Shown here piece by piece: positions 18,200-29,211 of a stretch of DNA of 64,000 bases. Location: assembly GCF_002259795.1 (NCBI RefSeq), contig NZ_MWXA01000008.1, forward strand, positions 1 through 64,000, written 5' to 3'. A program made the translations under genes and the position numbers. The notes beneath the pieces were generated by a model. That model was not told where the DNA came from, did not search any database, and worked only from the letters and a program-made list of their open reading frames with translations. The DNA comes from Bifidobacterium aquikefiri. Its GTDB lineage: Bacteria > Actinomycetota > Actinomycetes > Actinomycetales > Bifidobacteriaceae. Numbering within the stretch: the stretch's first letter is position 1; every line of letters starts with the position of its first letter.

Positions 18200-19285
18200 T
18201 CAATCCTCTGAAGCTGTGGGTTGAAGAGCCTGCTCGATGACACTGGTGTCGATTTCTTCGGCGGCAACACCGCTATCCATTGCCTCCCAAGCGACACAGC
18301 TGGCAGCACGAAGTGCATCCAAGCCATCATGCGCATGAACTGCGGAAGTTGAGGCATCCAATTCAAACCGCTTGCCATCGAGACGCAACACACAATCCCG
18401 ACAACGCCACTCGCCCATTCTGATCCTGTTCACCGCAGGATGCGCCATATCGAGTCCCAAAAGGTCACGGGCAATATAGCTTGGCCGCTGGATGACCGAG
18501 GCAGTCATGATCATTCTTGGAGTGGCAACTCCGGTAAGCACCACGAGCGAGTCATAATCGCCGCGGTTGGCGGCTTCAATATCTGTGTCCAGGCGATCAC
18601 CGACGGGAAGGCAGGTATCTCCAGGAATGGGATTGCCATCACGGGAGAACAGCATTCGTGCCTCGTCGTACATCGCCGATTCAGGCTTGCCCGCAGAATC
18701 GAGTGGATGCTTACCTGTGGTTTCTATGATGGGCAACTGCAACGCGCCATTGCCAGGGGCTATCCCCTGCTCGCGGGGAATCGTCATGTCACGGTTGGTC
18801 ACGTAATATTGAGCACCCTGCTCAATGGCGTAGGCCGCCTGTGCCAGTTCATTGAAGCTCAAGTCCTTATGCCATGACTGCAACACGGCATCAGGATGCT
18901 CGCGAGCATCATCGACTACCTCAAAGCCAACCTTGCGGACTTCATCGCGAAGATGTTCAGCACCAACAATCAGCACCTTGGCGCCACTGTGCAGATGATG
19001 GGTCAGCATGCGTGCAGCGACGATTGCCGAGGTGATGATGTCGGATCCTTGAGCATTGACTGCGAAGCCCTGGAGCTGCTTGGCCACGGTATCTGGAAAG
19101 CGCGAAGGGTTATTGGTGGTATACGACGGCCTCATGCCATCGGATTGTGCCTTGGCGATGCCCTCGGATGCGTGTGCAACGGGATCATCACCTCGGTACA
19201 CAACCCCATCCAAATCGAGCAAAGCCAGGGCATAGCGTCTTGCAAGCGGCTCCTTGCTTTCTTTCAGGCATCGCGTGTGATTCAT
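18200..19285 (-). CDS. HAD-IIA family hydrolase with C-terminal extension
   Basis: A second NagD-like phosphatase. Motif I is LALLDLDGVVYRGDDP; the class IIA motif II is RPSYTTNNPSRFP; the cap contains LIVGAEHLRDEVRKVGFEV; motif III/IV is KPESAMYDEA and LPVGDRLDTDIEAANRGDYDS. After the fold ends (about residue 280) comes a region with GEWRCRDCVLRLDGKRFELD (a Cys pair, C-R-D-C) and an Asp/Glu-rich tail, not seen in the usual 260-residue enzymes. The start is best at ATG 19285, nine bases after AAGG; an earlier ATG is at 19291. Substrate unknown; relatives act on p-nitrophenyl, nucleotide and phosphoglycolate esters. Confidence 0.88.
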   Translation of the reverse strand: MNHTRCLKESKEPLARRYALALLDLDGVVYRGDDPVAHASEGIAKAQSDGMRPSYTTNNPSRFPDTVAKQLQGFAVNAQGSDIITSAIVAARMLTHHLHSGAKVLIVGAEHLRDEVRKVGFEVVDDAREHPDAVLQSWHKDLSFNELAQAAYAIEQGAQYYVTNRDMTIPREQGIAPGNGALQLPIIETTGKHPLDSAGKPESAMYDEARMLFSRDGNPIPGDTCLPVGDRLDTDIEAANRGDYDSLVVLTGVATPRMIMTASVIQRPSYIARDLLGLDMAHPAVNRIRMGEWRCRDCVLRLDGKRFELDASTSAVHAHDGLDALRAASCVAWEAMDSGVAAEEIDTSVIEQALQPTASED

Positions 19286-19361
19286 AACCATCAACCTTAC
19301 CTATGTGATATGTCAGTTGTCACTGTTGTCAAATATAACTGTTGCCAGTTGTCACTGTGCA

Positions 19362-21491
19362 TCAGTTGTTGTTGGATTGTGTCTCGGGCTCACCGGCATC
19401 ATGGGACTCGACATCAGTTTCAGCCTCCTGTGGTGCATTCGTGCGTCGAACATCATTATGGAATGGGCGATCGCCGCGTGTCTCATGTCGACCATGACGA
19501 TCGGAATATTCGTCTCTATCCGCTGCAATGCCAAGATCCTCGAAATCTCTTTCTGAGATTTCCTCCAGATCATGGTCAACGACAATTTCCTCGGCGGATT
19601 CATCATCGTCGGCATCGGCATATTTGGTCTCAAGCTTATCGAGAAGTGTGTCAAGGTCAGCTGCCTCATCGGTCTTGCCGGCCTGCTCCAGGAAGTTCTG
19701 CTCAGCCTGAACAGCACGCATGCGATATTCACCAGAAAGTCCCTTGGCGTTTGCAAGGGTTGCCACGGTATCCACAGCCTTATCCAAAAGTCCAAGGTCG
19801 GCAAGAGCTCCTGCATAGACAAGGAACATCTCGGCCTTGGCTTCGCCCTTCAGCTGCTTGCCTTCATCGGAAGATGCGACCTCCAGCGCCTTTTTAGGAT
19901 TGCCTACACCACGTTCACAGTCAGCGATGAACGGCAGGTAATCCAGATAGCCATTCATGCGGAATGCAGTTCTGAATTCGCGCATGGCAAGCTTGTATTC
20001 GCCTTGACGATAGGCGATGAATGCCAGGGTTTCGCGTGCAACATCGACGCGAGATGCCTGCCTTGCTATCCACTTCGCATGATCCAAGGCAGCTTGGGGA
20101 TCATCTTCTTCAAGAGCATAGGCTGCGAGCATGTGCAGTCCGGTGTTCTCTGCATGCTCCTTGCTCAGGCCGCGCAAACGCTCCTTCTCATCCTTGGAAA
20201 GCATGGACCATTCCATGCCACGAGGCATGCGTGGCTCACCAGGGCGTCGATCCGTATATGGATTCTGCGATGGGAAGCTGATCGTGCCATCTGAATTGCG
20301 ACGTGGCTTATCGACTCCTCGTTCGTCACGGTGCTGATAGTTGTCGGAACCGCGATGCTCAAAGTGTCGATTGTCACGATATTCTCCGCGGCTGGCACCT
20401 TTTCTATCGAAGCTGCGATGCTCGAATCGACGCTCAACACGTCCGCCGTCATGATCATGATCGCGTCTGTCGTCACGATGATCGTCGTATCGTTTGAAAT
20501 GACGCTCCCCGCGATCATTGCGATCATTGCGATCATTGCGATCGTGATGCCCGTTGCGATCAAAGCGGCGATTGCCGTAGCTGCGACTGCCGTAATCGCG
20601 ACGTTCTCCACCCCGGCTATCGCCGCCACGGCTATCACGACGGTCATCGTGATTGTAACTCTTGTGGAAGTTGGGACGTTCGCCGGCCTCTTGGCGATCC
20701 CTTGATGAAAAACGACGATCGTCATGACGACGATCCCCATAAGCAGCGTTGCGATCGCCACCTCCCCGATTATCGCTGCTATGGTTGCGATTGTTGAAAT
20801 GACGGTCACCATAGTTGCGGCGATCATCAAATTTGCGATGCTCACCATTGCTGCGACGATCATCATTGCGACGATCATTGCTGCGATGGTCGTTGCCAAA
20901 ACGACGATCCCCATAGTTGCGATGCTCACCATAGTTGCGATGCTCGCTCGAATTCCTGTGCTCGCTCAATGTGCGGCGTTCACCATCGTTGTGACGCTCA
21001 TTACTGCGACGATCGTCATTATTGCGATGATCATTGCCACGACGGTCAAAACTGCGATGATCGTTGTCGCGACGTGCATTGCCAAAGCGACGGTTACCAC
21101 CATTGCGTCGATCGCCACCAAAACGACGATTGTCATTGTCACCACCTTCGCTGTGAGAGCGATTATGCTCAAATCTGCGAGATCCGTCATACTGACGATT
21201 ACGGTTTTCGTGAGACCTGTGCTCGCCCGAAGCTTCATGATGCTCGGATCTCACACCCTGATCCTCTCTTCTGCGATGATCACTCGATGAACCGCGCGAT
21301 TCAAAGCCACCACGAGCATGCGAACCGCCACGCGAGCCGCCGAAGTTGCCACGCGAACCTGAGCGCTGTGGCCCTCCTGAACGCCCCTTATAAGATCCTC
21401 TTCTCTGAGATGAGCCGCCGGCTCTGTTGTGATCGCCGTTACGATTGCCGCTATGCCCCGACTGTCCGGAGTTACCTTCATGCTCTGCCAT
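19362..21491 (-). CDS. Arg/Asp/Asn/His-rich low-complexity protein with C-terminal helical-repeat domain
   Basis: A 709-residue protein in two parts. Residues 1 to about 410 are almost wholly R, D, N, H, G, S, F and Y: first an RGG-like stretch (GGSRGGSHARGGFESRG), then short imperfect repeats such as NYGEHRNYGDRRFGNDHR and RNDRNDRNDRGE. Residues about 430-630 are ordinary and helical (EHAENTGLHMLAAYALEED, REFRTAFRMNGYLDYLPFI, KALEVASSDEGKQL), resembling tetratricopeptide-type repeats. The tail (about 640-709) is acidic, then Arg/His-rich. ATG 21491 has AAGGA seven bases before it; the upstream ATG 21509 has none. The composition suggests RNA or ribosome binding, but that is inference. It lies between a HAD gene and tyrS. 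Confidence 0.85.
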   Translation of the reverse strand: MAEHEGNSGQSGHSGNRNGDHNRAGGSSQRRGSYKGRSGGPQRSGSRGNFGGSRGGSHARGGFESRGSSSDHRRREDQGVRSEHHEASGEHRSHENRNRQYDGSRRFEHNRSHSEGGDNDNRRFGGDRRNGGNRRFGNARRDNDHRSFDRRGNDHRNNDDRRSNERHNDGERRTLSEHRNSSEHRNYGEHRNYGDRRFGNDHRSNDRRNDDRRSNGEHRKFDDRRNYGDRHFNNRNHSSDNRGGGDRNAAYGDRRHDDRRFSSRDRQEAGERPNFHKSYNHDDRRDSRGGDSRGGERRDYGSRSYGNRRFDRNGHHDRNDRNDRNDRGERHFKRYDDHRDDRRDHDHDGGRVERRFEHRSFDRKGASRGEYRDNRHFEHRGSDNYQHRDERGVDKPRRNSDGTISFPSQNPYTDRRPGEPRMPRGMEWSMLSKDEKERLRGLSKEHAENTGLHMLAAYALEEDDPQAALDHAKWIARQASRVDVARETLAFIAYRQGEYKLAMREFRTAFRMNGYLDYLPFIADCERGVGNPKKALEVASSDEGKQLKGEAKAEMFLVYAGALADLGLLDKAVDTVATLANAKGLSGEYRMRAVQAEQNFLEQAGKTDEAADLDTLLDKLETKYADADDDESAEEIVVDHDLEEISERDFEDLGIAADRDEYSDRHGRHETRGDRPFHNDVRRTNAPQEAETDVESHDAGEPETQSNNN
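20513..20539. repeat. Three exact 9-base tandem repeats inside the low-complexity gene
   Basis: GATCATTGC occurs three times without a gap, coding for Arg-Asn-Asp three times on the minus strand. It marks recent slippage or unequal recombination in the disordered region. Being a multiple of three, it changes length without breaking the frame. Confidence 0.85.
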
Positions 21492-21643
21492 ATTCTTATC
21501 CTTATTCATACTGTTTGTGACATCACATTGATGCCAATGCGTTCTTTCTCAAACGCCAAGTCACTCATCACTCACTATTATGTTGTTGCCATGGGTCATT
21601 GCCGGGCAGCTCATAACTACTGTCCCAGCCGCAATATGCAATG

Positions 21644-22972
21644 CTATTTCTGCAAGCGAACTGCACCTATGGTTTTCTTTCCCCTACGAATAACTGCAAA
21701 TCCGCCTTGCAGGAAGTCTTCGGCATCAAGTTCGGTGTCGGCAAGTTCCACACGAGCGTTATTGAGGTACATCCCACCCGATGCGACGATTTTACGCACC
21801 TGCGACACAGAAGCAAATAATCCTGCGCTCACAGCCGCCTCAACGAGGCGCTCTCCGACCACTGCCGGCGCAAAGTCCTTGCCCGTGCCATCGCCCAGCG
21901 CCACCTTCACACCGTCCAGCGAAGCGGCCAAGGTGTCGCCATCGATCTCGTGCAGATCAGCACCTCGTCCAAAAAGTGCCGAAGCCGCATCAATGGCCTG
22001 CTGCGTGGCATGCTCGCCATGCACGAAGCTTGTCACTTCCCATGCCAGCACCTTCTGCGCGTGCCGTGCACCGGGATCTTGGGCAACTTCCGTTTCAAGA
22101 TGCTCAATCTCCTGTTTGGGTAGGAAGGTGAAATACTTCAAGAGTCTGATGACCTGATCGTCAGGCTGGTTGAACCAGAACTGGTAGAACCGATATGGGC
22201 TGAGCATGGTCGGGTCAAGCCAGATGGCACCACCCTCCGACTTGCCAAACTTCTTGCCCTGGGCATCGGTGATGATCGGGGAGGTCATGACACTGACATT
22301 CTCGCCACGCATCTTATGAATCAGATCAAGACCACTGACGAGGTTGCCCCACTGATCGTTGCCGCCAAGTTCAAGGACACAGCCATAGGTATCAAAAAGA
22401 TGCAGGAAGTCATTGCCCTGCAAGACCTGATAGCTGAATTCAGTGAACGAGATTCCCTCGTCGGAGTTGAGACGGCGAGAAACGATGTCTTTGTTCAGCA
22501 TGGTGCCGAGTCGAAAGTTCTTGCCCACGTCGCGCAAGAAATCGATGACAGACATCTTAGCCGTCCAGTCAAGATTATTCACAAACTGCACGCCGTTGTC
22601 GCCATCGGCCGAGAGAAAACGGCTGATCTGCTGGCGCAGACGTTCTGCCCACTGCTCCACGATCTCAGCAGGGTTGAGCGTTCGCTCCCCCGATTCGCGA
22701 GGATCCCCAATCAGCCCCGTTGCCCCACCAACAAGCGCGTATGGCGTATGCCCCGCCGCCTGTAAATGACGCATGTTGATGAGCTGGACAAGATTGCCTA
22801 TATGGAGTGAAGCAGCCGTGGGATCAAAGCCTGCGTAAAAGCTGATCGGTTTTCCATCAAGGGTTTCAAAAAGACGTGTCTCGTCAGTGTGCTGAGCTAG
22901 TAAACCGCGCCATTGCAATTCGTCGGACAACGAATCGAATCCCGCCTGCCTGTAGTTCGTGACTTGCACCAT
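21644..22972 (-). CDS. tyrS: Tyrosyl-tRNA synthetase
   Basis: Class I aminoacyl-tRNA synthetase charging tRNA-Tyr. The 442-residue protein has the HIGH motif in [17 protein letters not shown] and the KMSKS-like loop in [14 protein letters not shown]. Other family positions are [16 protein letters not shown] and [19 protein letters not shown]. The C-terminal S4-like RNA-binding domain is visible as [19 protein letters not shown]. The start ATG 22972 has only a weak purine-rich site (GAGCGGCACGGATC). About 320 bases separate it from argH. I saw no T-box leader pattern there. Confidence 0.96.
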   Translation of the reverse strand: MVQVTNYRQAGFDSLSDELQWRGLLAQHTDETRLFETLDGKPISFYAGFDPTAASLHIGNLVQLINMRHLQAAGHTPYALVGGATGLIGDPRESGERTLNPAEIVEQWAERLRQQISRFLSADGDNGVQFVNNLDWTAKMSVIDFLRDVGKNFRLGTMLNKDIVSRRLNSDEGISFTEFSYQVLQGNDFLHLFDTYGCVLELGGNDQWGNLVSGLDLIHKMRGENVSVMTSPIITDAQGKKFGKSEGGAIWLDPTMLSPYRFYQFWFNQPDDQVIRLLKYFTFLPKQEIEHLETEVAQDPGARHAQKVLAWEVTSFVHGEHATQQAIDAASALFGRGADLHEIDGDTLAASLDGVKVALGDGTGKDFAPAVVGERLVEAAVSAGLFASVSQVRKIVASGGMYLNNARVELADTELDAEDFLQGGFAVIRRGKKTIGAVRLQK

Positions 22973-23289
22973 GATCCGTGCCGCTCCCTCTGTACGCTGG
23001 AAAAACCGCGATTTATCGCCAAGCCAGTATGTCAGAGAGCACCGACACCATTAGAGCAATGCCAAGAGACCTGACTCATTCACGAGCCAGGTCAGCATTC
23101 CAAGCTTGTTCCAGCTCGTACACAAACCAGCCAGTGGAACATGCAACAGAATTCAAACCCAGGTAAACCGAGATTTTCGAGTTTTGTGGCAAATTCAAAG
23201 TATATATGCCAACAATCGTTGAAATGGCATACGAGGTTAAGCCAATTTCAGTGGTTTATACTTACGGATTGCCACAAAACTCGAAAATC
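22973..23289. other. Intergenic region between argH and tyrS (317 bases)
   Basis: No convincing coding sequence. It holds a hairpin at 23068-23093, a small stem followed by a T-run near 23010-23030 (GCGA-TAAA-TCGC then GGTTTTT on the minus strand), and most of the inverted repeat at 23170-23291. The tyrS promoter must lie here, but I cannot place its -10 and -35 boxes. Confidence 0.6.
23068..23093 (-). terminator. Stem-loop downstream of argH
   Basis: GACCTG.CTC at 23068-23077 pairs with GAG.CAGGTC at 23084-23093 around a six-base loop, each side with one unpaired base. On the minus strand it is followed by TCTCTTGG, only a weak U-rich tail. It is the likeliest end of the arginine operon transcript. 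Confidence 0.4.

Positions 23290-23291
<2 letters not shown>
23170..23291. repeat. Long inverted repeat overlapping the argH stop codon
   Basis: The arms 23170-23192 and 23269-23291 are exact 23-base reverse complements (left arm GAGATTTTCGAGTTTTGTGG..), with 76 bases between. The right arm contains the first two bases of the argH stop triplet at 23290-23292. The arm sequence is unlike that of the elements at 423 and 11386. AT-rich compared with its neighbours. Confidence 0.88.
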
Positions 23292-24753
<1,462 letters not shown>

Positions 24754-24766
24754 TCACTGGTATCAA

Positions 24767-26005
24767 CTATTTGACATCGCCCTGTGGAACTTCCACCGCG
24801 TTGCCAAACTTCACATCACGCGCTGCGGCAACCTTGCTGGGAAGACCGTAGATCTCGATGAATCCGTTCGACGCCTTCTGATCGAAGGAATCGCCAGTTT
24901 CATACGTGGCAAGTGAGTAATCATACAGTGAGCTATCTGAACGACGACCCGTCACGACTGCACGACCGCCGTGAAGACTCATGCGAATCTGACCGGACAC
25001 GTATTCCTGCGTGTCCTTGATGAAAGCAGTCAGCGACTTCACCGCTGGTGAATACCACTGAGCGTCATAGACCAGTTCACCCCAGCGCTTATCAATATCG
25101 CGCTTGATGCGATGCTGTTCACGTTCAAGGCAGCAGTTCTCAAGTTCCTCGTGGGCAGTAATCAAGGCAATGGCCCCTGGTGCCTCGTAGAGTTCTCGAG
25201 ACTTGATGCCAACCAGTCGATCTTCAATCAGGTCGATGCGACCAATGCCCTGTGCTCCTGCACGACGATTCATCTCTTCGATTGCCTGCAGGGGTGTCAC
25301 ATCCTTGCCATCAATCTGGACGGGGATGCCCTTGTTGAAGGTAATCGTCACTTCATCCTCGACGGGAGGGAAGGCAGGATCATCAGTGTATGAATAGACA
25401 TCCTTGGTTGGTGCGTTCCATGGATCCTCGAGATAGCCAGTCTCGATAGCGCGTCCCCATACATTCTGATCGATTGAATATGGGCTCTTCTCGGTCTGCT
25501 CGATCGGCAGCTTGTGCTCCTTGGCATACGCAATTTCAACGTCACGCATCAGACCAAGATCACGAATAGGGCTGATTGCCTTCAGCGTCGGGTCAATGGA
25601 CATGATGGAAACTTCAAAGCGAACCTGGTCATTGCCCTTGCCTGTGCAGCCATGGGCAATCGTGTCGGCACCAAACTGATGCGCCGCATGGACCAGATGC
25701 TTCGTGATCAATGGTCTGGAGATTGCCGACACCAGTGGGTATACACCCTCATACATGGCATTGGCCTGAAGAGCCAGCATGCAATATTCGTCTGCAAACT
25801 CGTTGCGCGCGTCGACAACGTACGATTCGACGGCTCCGCATGCCAGGGCACGCTGCTTGATGGTTTCCAAGCGTTCGCCGCCCTGACCAACGTCCAGAGA
25901 AACGGCAACGACATCCTTGCCGGTGCGGTCTTTCAAATATGGAATGGCAACTGAGGTATCCAAACCTCCTGAATACGCCAATACGATTCTTTTCTTGTCA
26001 CTCAT
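24767..26005 (-). CDS. argG: Argininosuccinate synthase
   Basis: Joins citrulline and aspartate with ATP. The N-terminal ATP loop is [20 protein letters not shown], followed by [14 protein letters not shown]. Further along, [15 protein letters not shown] (citrulline/aspartate binding) and [17 protein letters not shown] are family hallmarks. The start is ATG 26005 because GGAAGGG lies six bases before it, giving 412 residues; the frame is open to 26053 but that extension has no ribosome site. It follows argR by about 95 bases, a gap with no clear ArgR operator. Confidence 0.97.
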   Translation of the reverse strand: MSDKKRIVLAYSGGLDTSVAIPYLKDRTGKDVVAVSLDVGQGGERLETIKQRALACGAVESYVVDARNEFADEYCMLALQANAMYEGVYPLVSAISRPLITKHLVHAAHQFGADTIAHGCTGKGNDQVRFEVSIMSIDPTLKAISPIRDLGLMRDVEIAYAKEHKLPIEQTEKSPYSIDQNVWGRAIETGYLEDPWNAPTKDVYSYTDDPAFPPVEDEVTITFNKGIPVQIDGKDVTPLQAIEEMNRRAGAQGIGRIDLIEDRLVGIKSRELYEAPGAIALITAHEELENCCLEREQHRIKRDIDKRWGELVYDAQWYSPAVKSLTAFIKDTQEYVSGQIRMSLHGGRAVVTGRRSDSSLYDYSLATYETGDSFDQKASNGFIEIYGLPSKVAAARDVKFGNAVEVPQGDVK

Positions 26006-26098
26006 AGCAACCCTTCCGATGTGTGTTCCACATGTATTATTCATGCAACGCATGTCAATTGCGCAAGCCGGTGAGCAATACGCAGCAGACAGACGAGA

Positions 26099-26692
26099 CT
26101 ACCCTTTTTGTTTTGAACTCATATGTGCCGATTCTCCTCCGGAAGCGAGCAGTAGAAACCATTCTGCCTTTTCCTGAGCGGTATCGACATCAGCTGCAAT
26201 GGCCATGACCGTGTCATCACCGGCAATGGTGCCTACAACTCCCTGAATGGACTGACGATCCAACACACTGGCAACATATTGCGCAGCTCCCGAAGGAGTG
26301 TGAATCACCACAAGATTTTGTGCAGTGGCGACAGAAGTCACGAGACCCGTCAGCGTTCTCGACAACTGCTGCTCATAACGATTCAAGGCACTGTGCTCTG
26401 CATCATGTTCATCGTCAAACGCGAGGTGGACCTTGGGGAATTCCCCAGAAACGGTTGATTCCGGTACCACATAGGCAAAGCTTCCATCAGACTGACGCTG
26501 CTTGCTCGCATGCATCTCATCAAGATCCCGGCTCAAAGTCGCCTGAGTTACCTCAATACCTTGAGTGGCGAGCACCGCGGCCAGTTGCTGCTGAGAGGTA
26601 ATGACAGAGTTGGAAAGTGCCTGCTGGATTGCACCGTGCCTCGCCGCCCGCGTCGGTGGCCGCCTGAGTCCCGAGTATGCTTCATCGCTCAC
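26099..26692 (-). CDS. argR: Arginine repressor ArgR
   Basis: Hexameric repressor that binds ARG boxes when arginine is plentiful. The N-terminal winged helix contains [20 protein letters not shown] and [14 protein letters not shown], the recognition helix. The C-terminal arginine-binding domain shows [19 protein letters not shown], with the Asp-Asp pair that holds arginine. At 197 residues it is longer than the usual 150-170: an extra N-terminal 15 residues (Arg-rich) and an acidic linker. The start is GTG 26692 with a perfect AAGGAGGT six bases ahead. Being inside the operon it regulates, it probably controls its own supply. Confidence 0.95.
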   Translation of the reverse strand: MSDEAYSGLRRPPTRAARHGAIQQALSNSVITSQQQLAAVLATQGIEVTQATLSRDLDEMHASKQRQSDGSFAYVVPESTVSGEFPKVHLAFDDEHDAEHSALNRYEQQLSRTLTGLVTSVATAQNLVVIHTPSGAAQYVASVLDRQSIQGVVGTIAGDDTVMAIAADVDTAQEKAEWFLLLASGGESAHMSSKQKG

Positions 26693-26809
26693 GTCATTAC
26701 CTCCTTGTCCCTGTGGTCGATGTTCAATGTCCTACTGCGTATTCCCCTGATATGCTCAGCTACCGATGTGATCTGACGATAGCCGATGCAAAGGCAATGG
26801 CCTTGCATA

Positions 26810-27781
26810 TCATGCGAGAAGATTGTCATCCTCGCGCTGCCTGCCAATCAGCCAGGTCATCAGCGCCTTCTGCGCATGCAGGCGATTTTCTGCCTCGTCC
26901 CAGACGACAGACTGTGGACCATCAATGACCGAAGCGGTCACTTCCTTGCCACGGTATGCGGGAAGACAATGCTGGAACAGAGCGTTCGGAGCGGCATGAC
27001 TCATAAGCTCATCATTGACCTGATAATCCCAGAATGGCTTCGAACGAGTCGCGTATTCGCTCTCCTCGCCCATCGAGACCCACGTATCAGTGAAGATGCA
27101 GTCGGCATTCTTCGCCGCTTCATAAGGATCAGTGGTGACAAGAATCGAACCGTCGTTCTGCCTCGCAATGGCCTTGGCATCGTCGACGATTGCTGGATCA
27201 GGCAGATATCCATATGGTCCGGCAACGGCAACATGCATGCCTGCGGTCGCCCCCGCCAGCAGATAGGAATTCGCCATATTATTCCCGGCATCTCCAAGAT
27301 ACGCGATGCGCTTGCCTGCAAGACTATCGACACCTCCGCAATGCTGCGCAATAGTCAAAAAATCTGCAAGCACCTGGCAGGGGTGGAACTCATCGGTCAG
27401 TGCATTGATGACGGGAACGGTGGCATAGCGTGCCATTTCCTCAACACGATTCTGACCGAACGTCCTCCAGACAATCGTTGAGGTCATGCGCGTGAGTACG
27501 CGTGCAGTGTCGGCAACAGGCTCGCCACGACCAAGTTGCGAACCGCCCTTGTCAATCACGAGGGGATACCCGCCAAGCTCGGCCACTCCCACGGAGAAGC
27601 TTGATCTCGTTCTGGTACTGGGCTTGTCGAACAGCACCGCAACGGCTTGCGGCCCTTCGAAAGGTCGTGCATAAAAACGGTTGGCTCGGAATTTCATGCC
27701 AAGTCTTAAGATCTGCAGTTGTTCGTCATGCGAAACATCGTCATCGCGCAACATATGCCGTAGAGGTGCTGTCATCTCCAT
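26810..27781 (-). CDS. argF: Ornithine carbamoyltransferase
   Basis: Makes citrulline from ornithine and carbamoyl phosphate. The carbamoyl phosphate loop is FDKPSTRTRSSFSVGVAELG (about 50-69). The domain hinge contains DEFHPCQVLADFLTI, the ornithine-binding part DTWVSMGEESE, and the catalytic cysteine is in FQHCLPAYRGKEVT. The length, 323 residues, is normal for the family. ATG 27781 or ATG 27775 could start it; AAAGGAAG precedes both. It is the fifth gene of the arginine operon, 140 bases after argD. The HCLP motif separates it from aspartate carbamoyltransferase. Confidence 0.97.
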   Translation of the reverse strand: MEMTAPLRHMLRDDDVSHDEQLQILRLGMKFRANRFYARPFEGPQAVAVLFDKPSTRTRSSFSVGVAELGGYPLVIDKGGSQLGRGEPVADTARVLTRMTSTIVWRTFGQNRVEEMARYATVPVINALTDEFHPCQVLADFLTIAQHCGGVDSLAGKRIAYLGDAGNNMANSYLLAGATAGMHVAVAGPYGYLPDPAIVDDAKAIARQNDGSILVTTDPYEAAKNADCIFTDTWVSMGEESEYATRSKPFWDYQVNDELMSHAAPNALFQHCLPAYRGKEVTASVIDGPQSVVWDEAENRLHAQKALMTWLIGRQREDDNLLA

Positions 27782-27921
27782 CTCTTCCTTTCATCCTTTT
27801 TCTCAGCTTGAAAGCCTTGAACTCCCATGCTGTACCACTCCAATCCCCTGGCCCAATGAACACAACGGATAATCATGCATTCACATGCACGAGTCATCTG
27901 CAACATTCACCAGCGCCATGC

Positions 27922-29211
27922 TCAGTCGTCAGGCAAATCCTTGGGCACCTGTGCGAGTATCGAAATGCACGTTTCGACGTCCTCGGCGCTGGCCACCAAT
28001 GATGGGGCCAGACGCAAGGCATTCGAAGCAACGGCATTGACAATCAGGCCATGTTCCAATGCCCAGTCGACCACAGCATGCGCGCACGAATGCGAGAGCA
28101 ACACTGCGTTCAACAGACCACGCCCTCGTGTGGAGACAAACAGATCATTTCCACACGCGTCTATACCTGCACGAAGTTGCTTGCCACGTTCCTCGGCGTT
28201 GTTGACGAGACCGTCATCCTCAATGATCTGCAAGGTTGCCAGAGCTGCGGCAGCACCCAGAGGGTTCCCACCGAAAGTCGAACCGTGAAGCCCTGCGGTA
28301 TACATGTCGGAAAGCTTTGAACCAAAGGCAATCATGCCGCCCATGGGAAAGCCGCCTGCAACCCCCTTGGCGAATGTGACAATATCTGGCTGGATACCCC
28401 CGCTCAGATCCTTGCGCTGGAAGGCGAACCAGGAGCCGGTACGGCCAATGCCCGTCTGGACTTCATCAACTATGAGCAGCGCCTTGTGCTGGTCGCACAG
28501 CGCACGCAATCCCTGCACATACGCTGGATCGAGTGGCAAGACTCCAGCCTCACCCTGGATCATTTCGATGATCACCGCAGCGACAGGTCCCTCGGCATAC
28601 CTGCCAATGCCAGTCCTGGCAAAGGCATCATGCATGGCATCGATGTCGTTTGCCTCGACAAACGCGACATCCGGAATCAAGGGTTCGAAGGGCTTGCGGA
28701 TATCCGGTTTCCACGTTGCACTCAGAGAACCCATGGTACGACCATGGAAGCCATGCTTCAGCGCAATGATTCGTGGTTCCTTGCCTCCCATGATCGAATG
28801 CGCATTGGGCAGGGTGCGGCCATACAGCTTGGCCAGCTTCAGAGCCGCCTCATTGCCTTCAGTGCCGGAATTGCCAAAATAGACATGCGAACCCTGCGGT
28901 GCTCCCGCTAGCTCGATCAGCTTCTGAGCCAGCCTGATCTGCGGTTCGGTGGCAAAATAATTGCTGACATGGGCGGCCTTTGCTGCCTGAGCAGTCAGAG
29001 CCTCAATCCAGCGAGGGTTTGCATAACCTACGGAATTGACGGCGATGCCGCCAAGAAAATCGAGATATTCATTGCCATCGACATCCCAGATATGGGTGCC
29101 CTTGCCATGATCAAGCACGCGAAGCGGCTTTCCAAAGACATGCATGTGCACATCCTGATATTCGTCAAGCCACTGCTCGTCAAGCTTCCCCAACTTTTCA
29201 CCTGCTGACAT
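27922..29211 (-). CDS. argD: Acetylornithine aminotransferase
   Basis: PLP enzyme transferring the amino group of glutamate to N-acetylglutamate semialdehyde. The class III aminotransferase features are [70 protein letters not shown] and the PLP lysine in [16 protein letters not shown]. It is 429 residues, as expected. The ATG at 29211 lies inside the last codons of argB (14-base overlap), so translation is coupled. In bacteria this enzyme can also serve as succinyl-diaminopimelate aminotransferase; nothing here decides that. Confidence 0.97.
   Translation of the reverse strand: MSAGEKLGKLDEQWLDEYQDVHMHVFGKPLRVLDHGKGTHIWDVDGNEYLDFLGGIAVNSVGYANPRWIEALTAQAAKAAHVSNYFATEPQIRLAQKLIELAGAPQGSHVYFGNSGTEGNEAALKLAKLYGRTLPNAHSIMGGKEPRIIALKHGFHGRTMGSLSATWKPDIRKPFEPLIPDVAFVEANDIDAMHDAFARTGIGRYAEGPVAAVIIEMIQGEAGVLPLDPAYVQGLRALCDQHKALLIVDEVQTGIGRTGSWFAFQRKDLSGGIQPDIVTFAKGVAGGFPMGGMIAFGSKLSDMYTAGLHGSTFGGNPLGAAAALATLQIIEDDGLVNNAEERGKQLRAGIDACGNDLFVSTRGRGLLNAVLLSHSCAHAVVDWALEHGLIVNAVASNALRLAPSLVASAEDVETCISILAQVPKDLPDD

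Noticed and set aside
20165-20932. A 255-residue hydrophobic frame overlapping the low-complexity gene, with several antisense frames
   Set aside because: It is the shifted reading of Arg/Asp/Asn-rich codons, which gives long stop-free hydrophobic strings; no ribosome site or independent evidence.
20511-21300. Short regular repeats that might be a CRISPR array
   Set aside because: The units are 9-12 bases, contiguous, in frame and coding; there are no spacers or cas genes.
22973-23169. Possible T-box leader for tyrS
   Set aside because: No recognisable T-box sequence or specifier loop; the hairpin at 23068 fits a terminator better.
26033-26047. Possible ARG box in front of argG (TGTATTATTCATGCA)
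   Set aside because: The half-sites are spaced five rather than four bases and one is degenerate; far weaker than the pair before argC.
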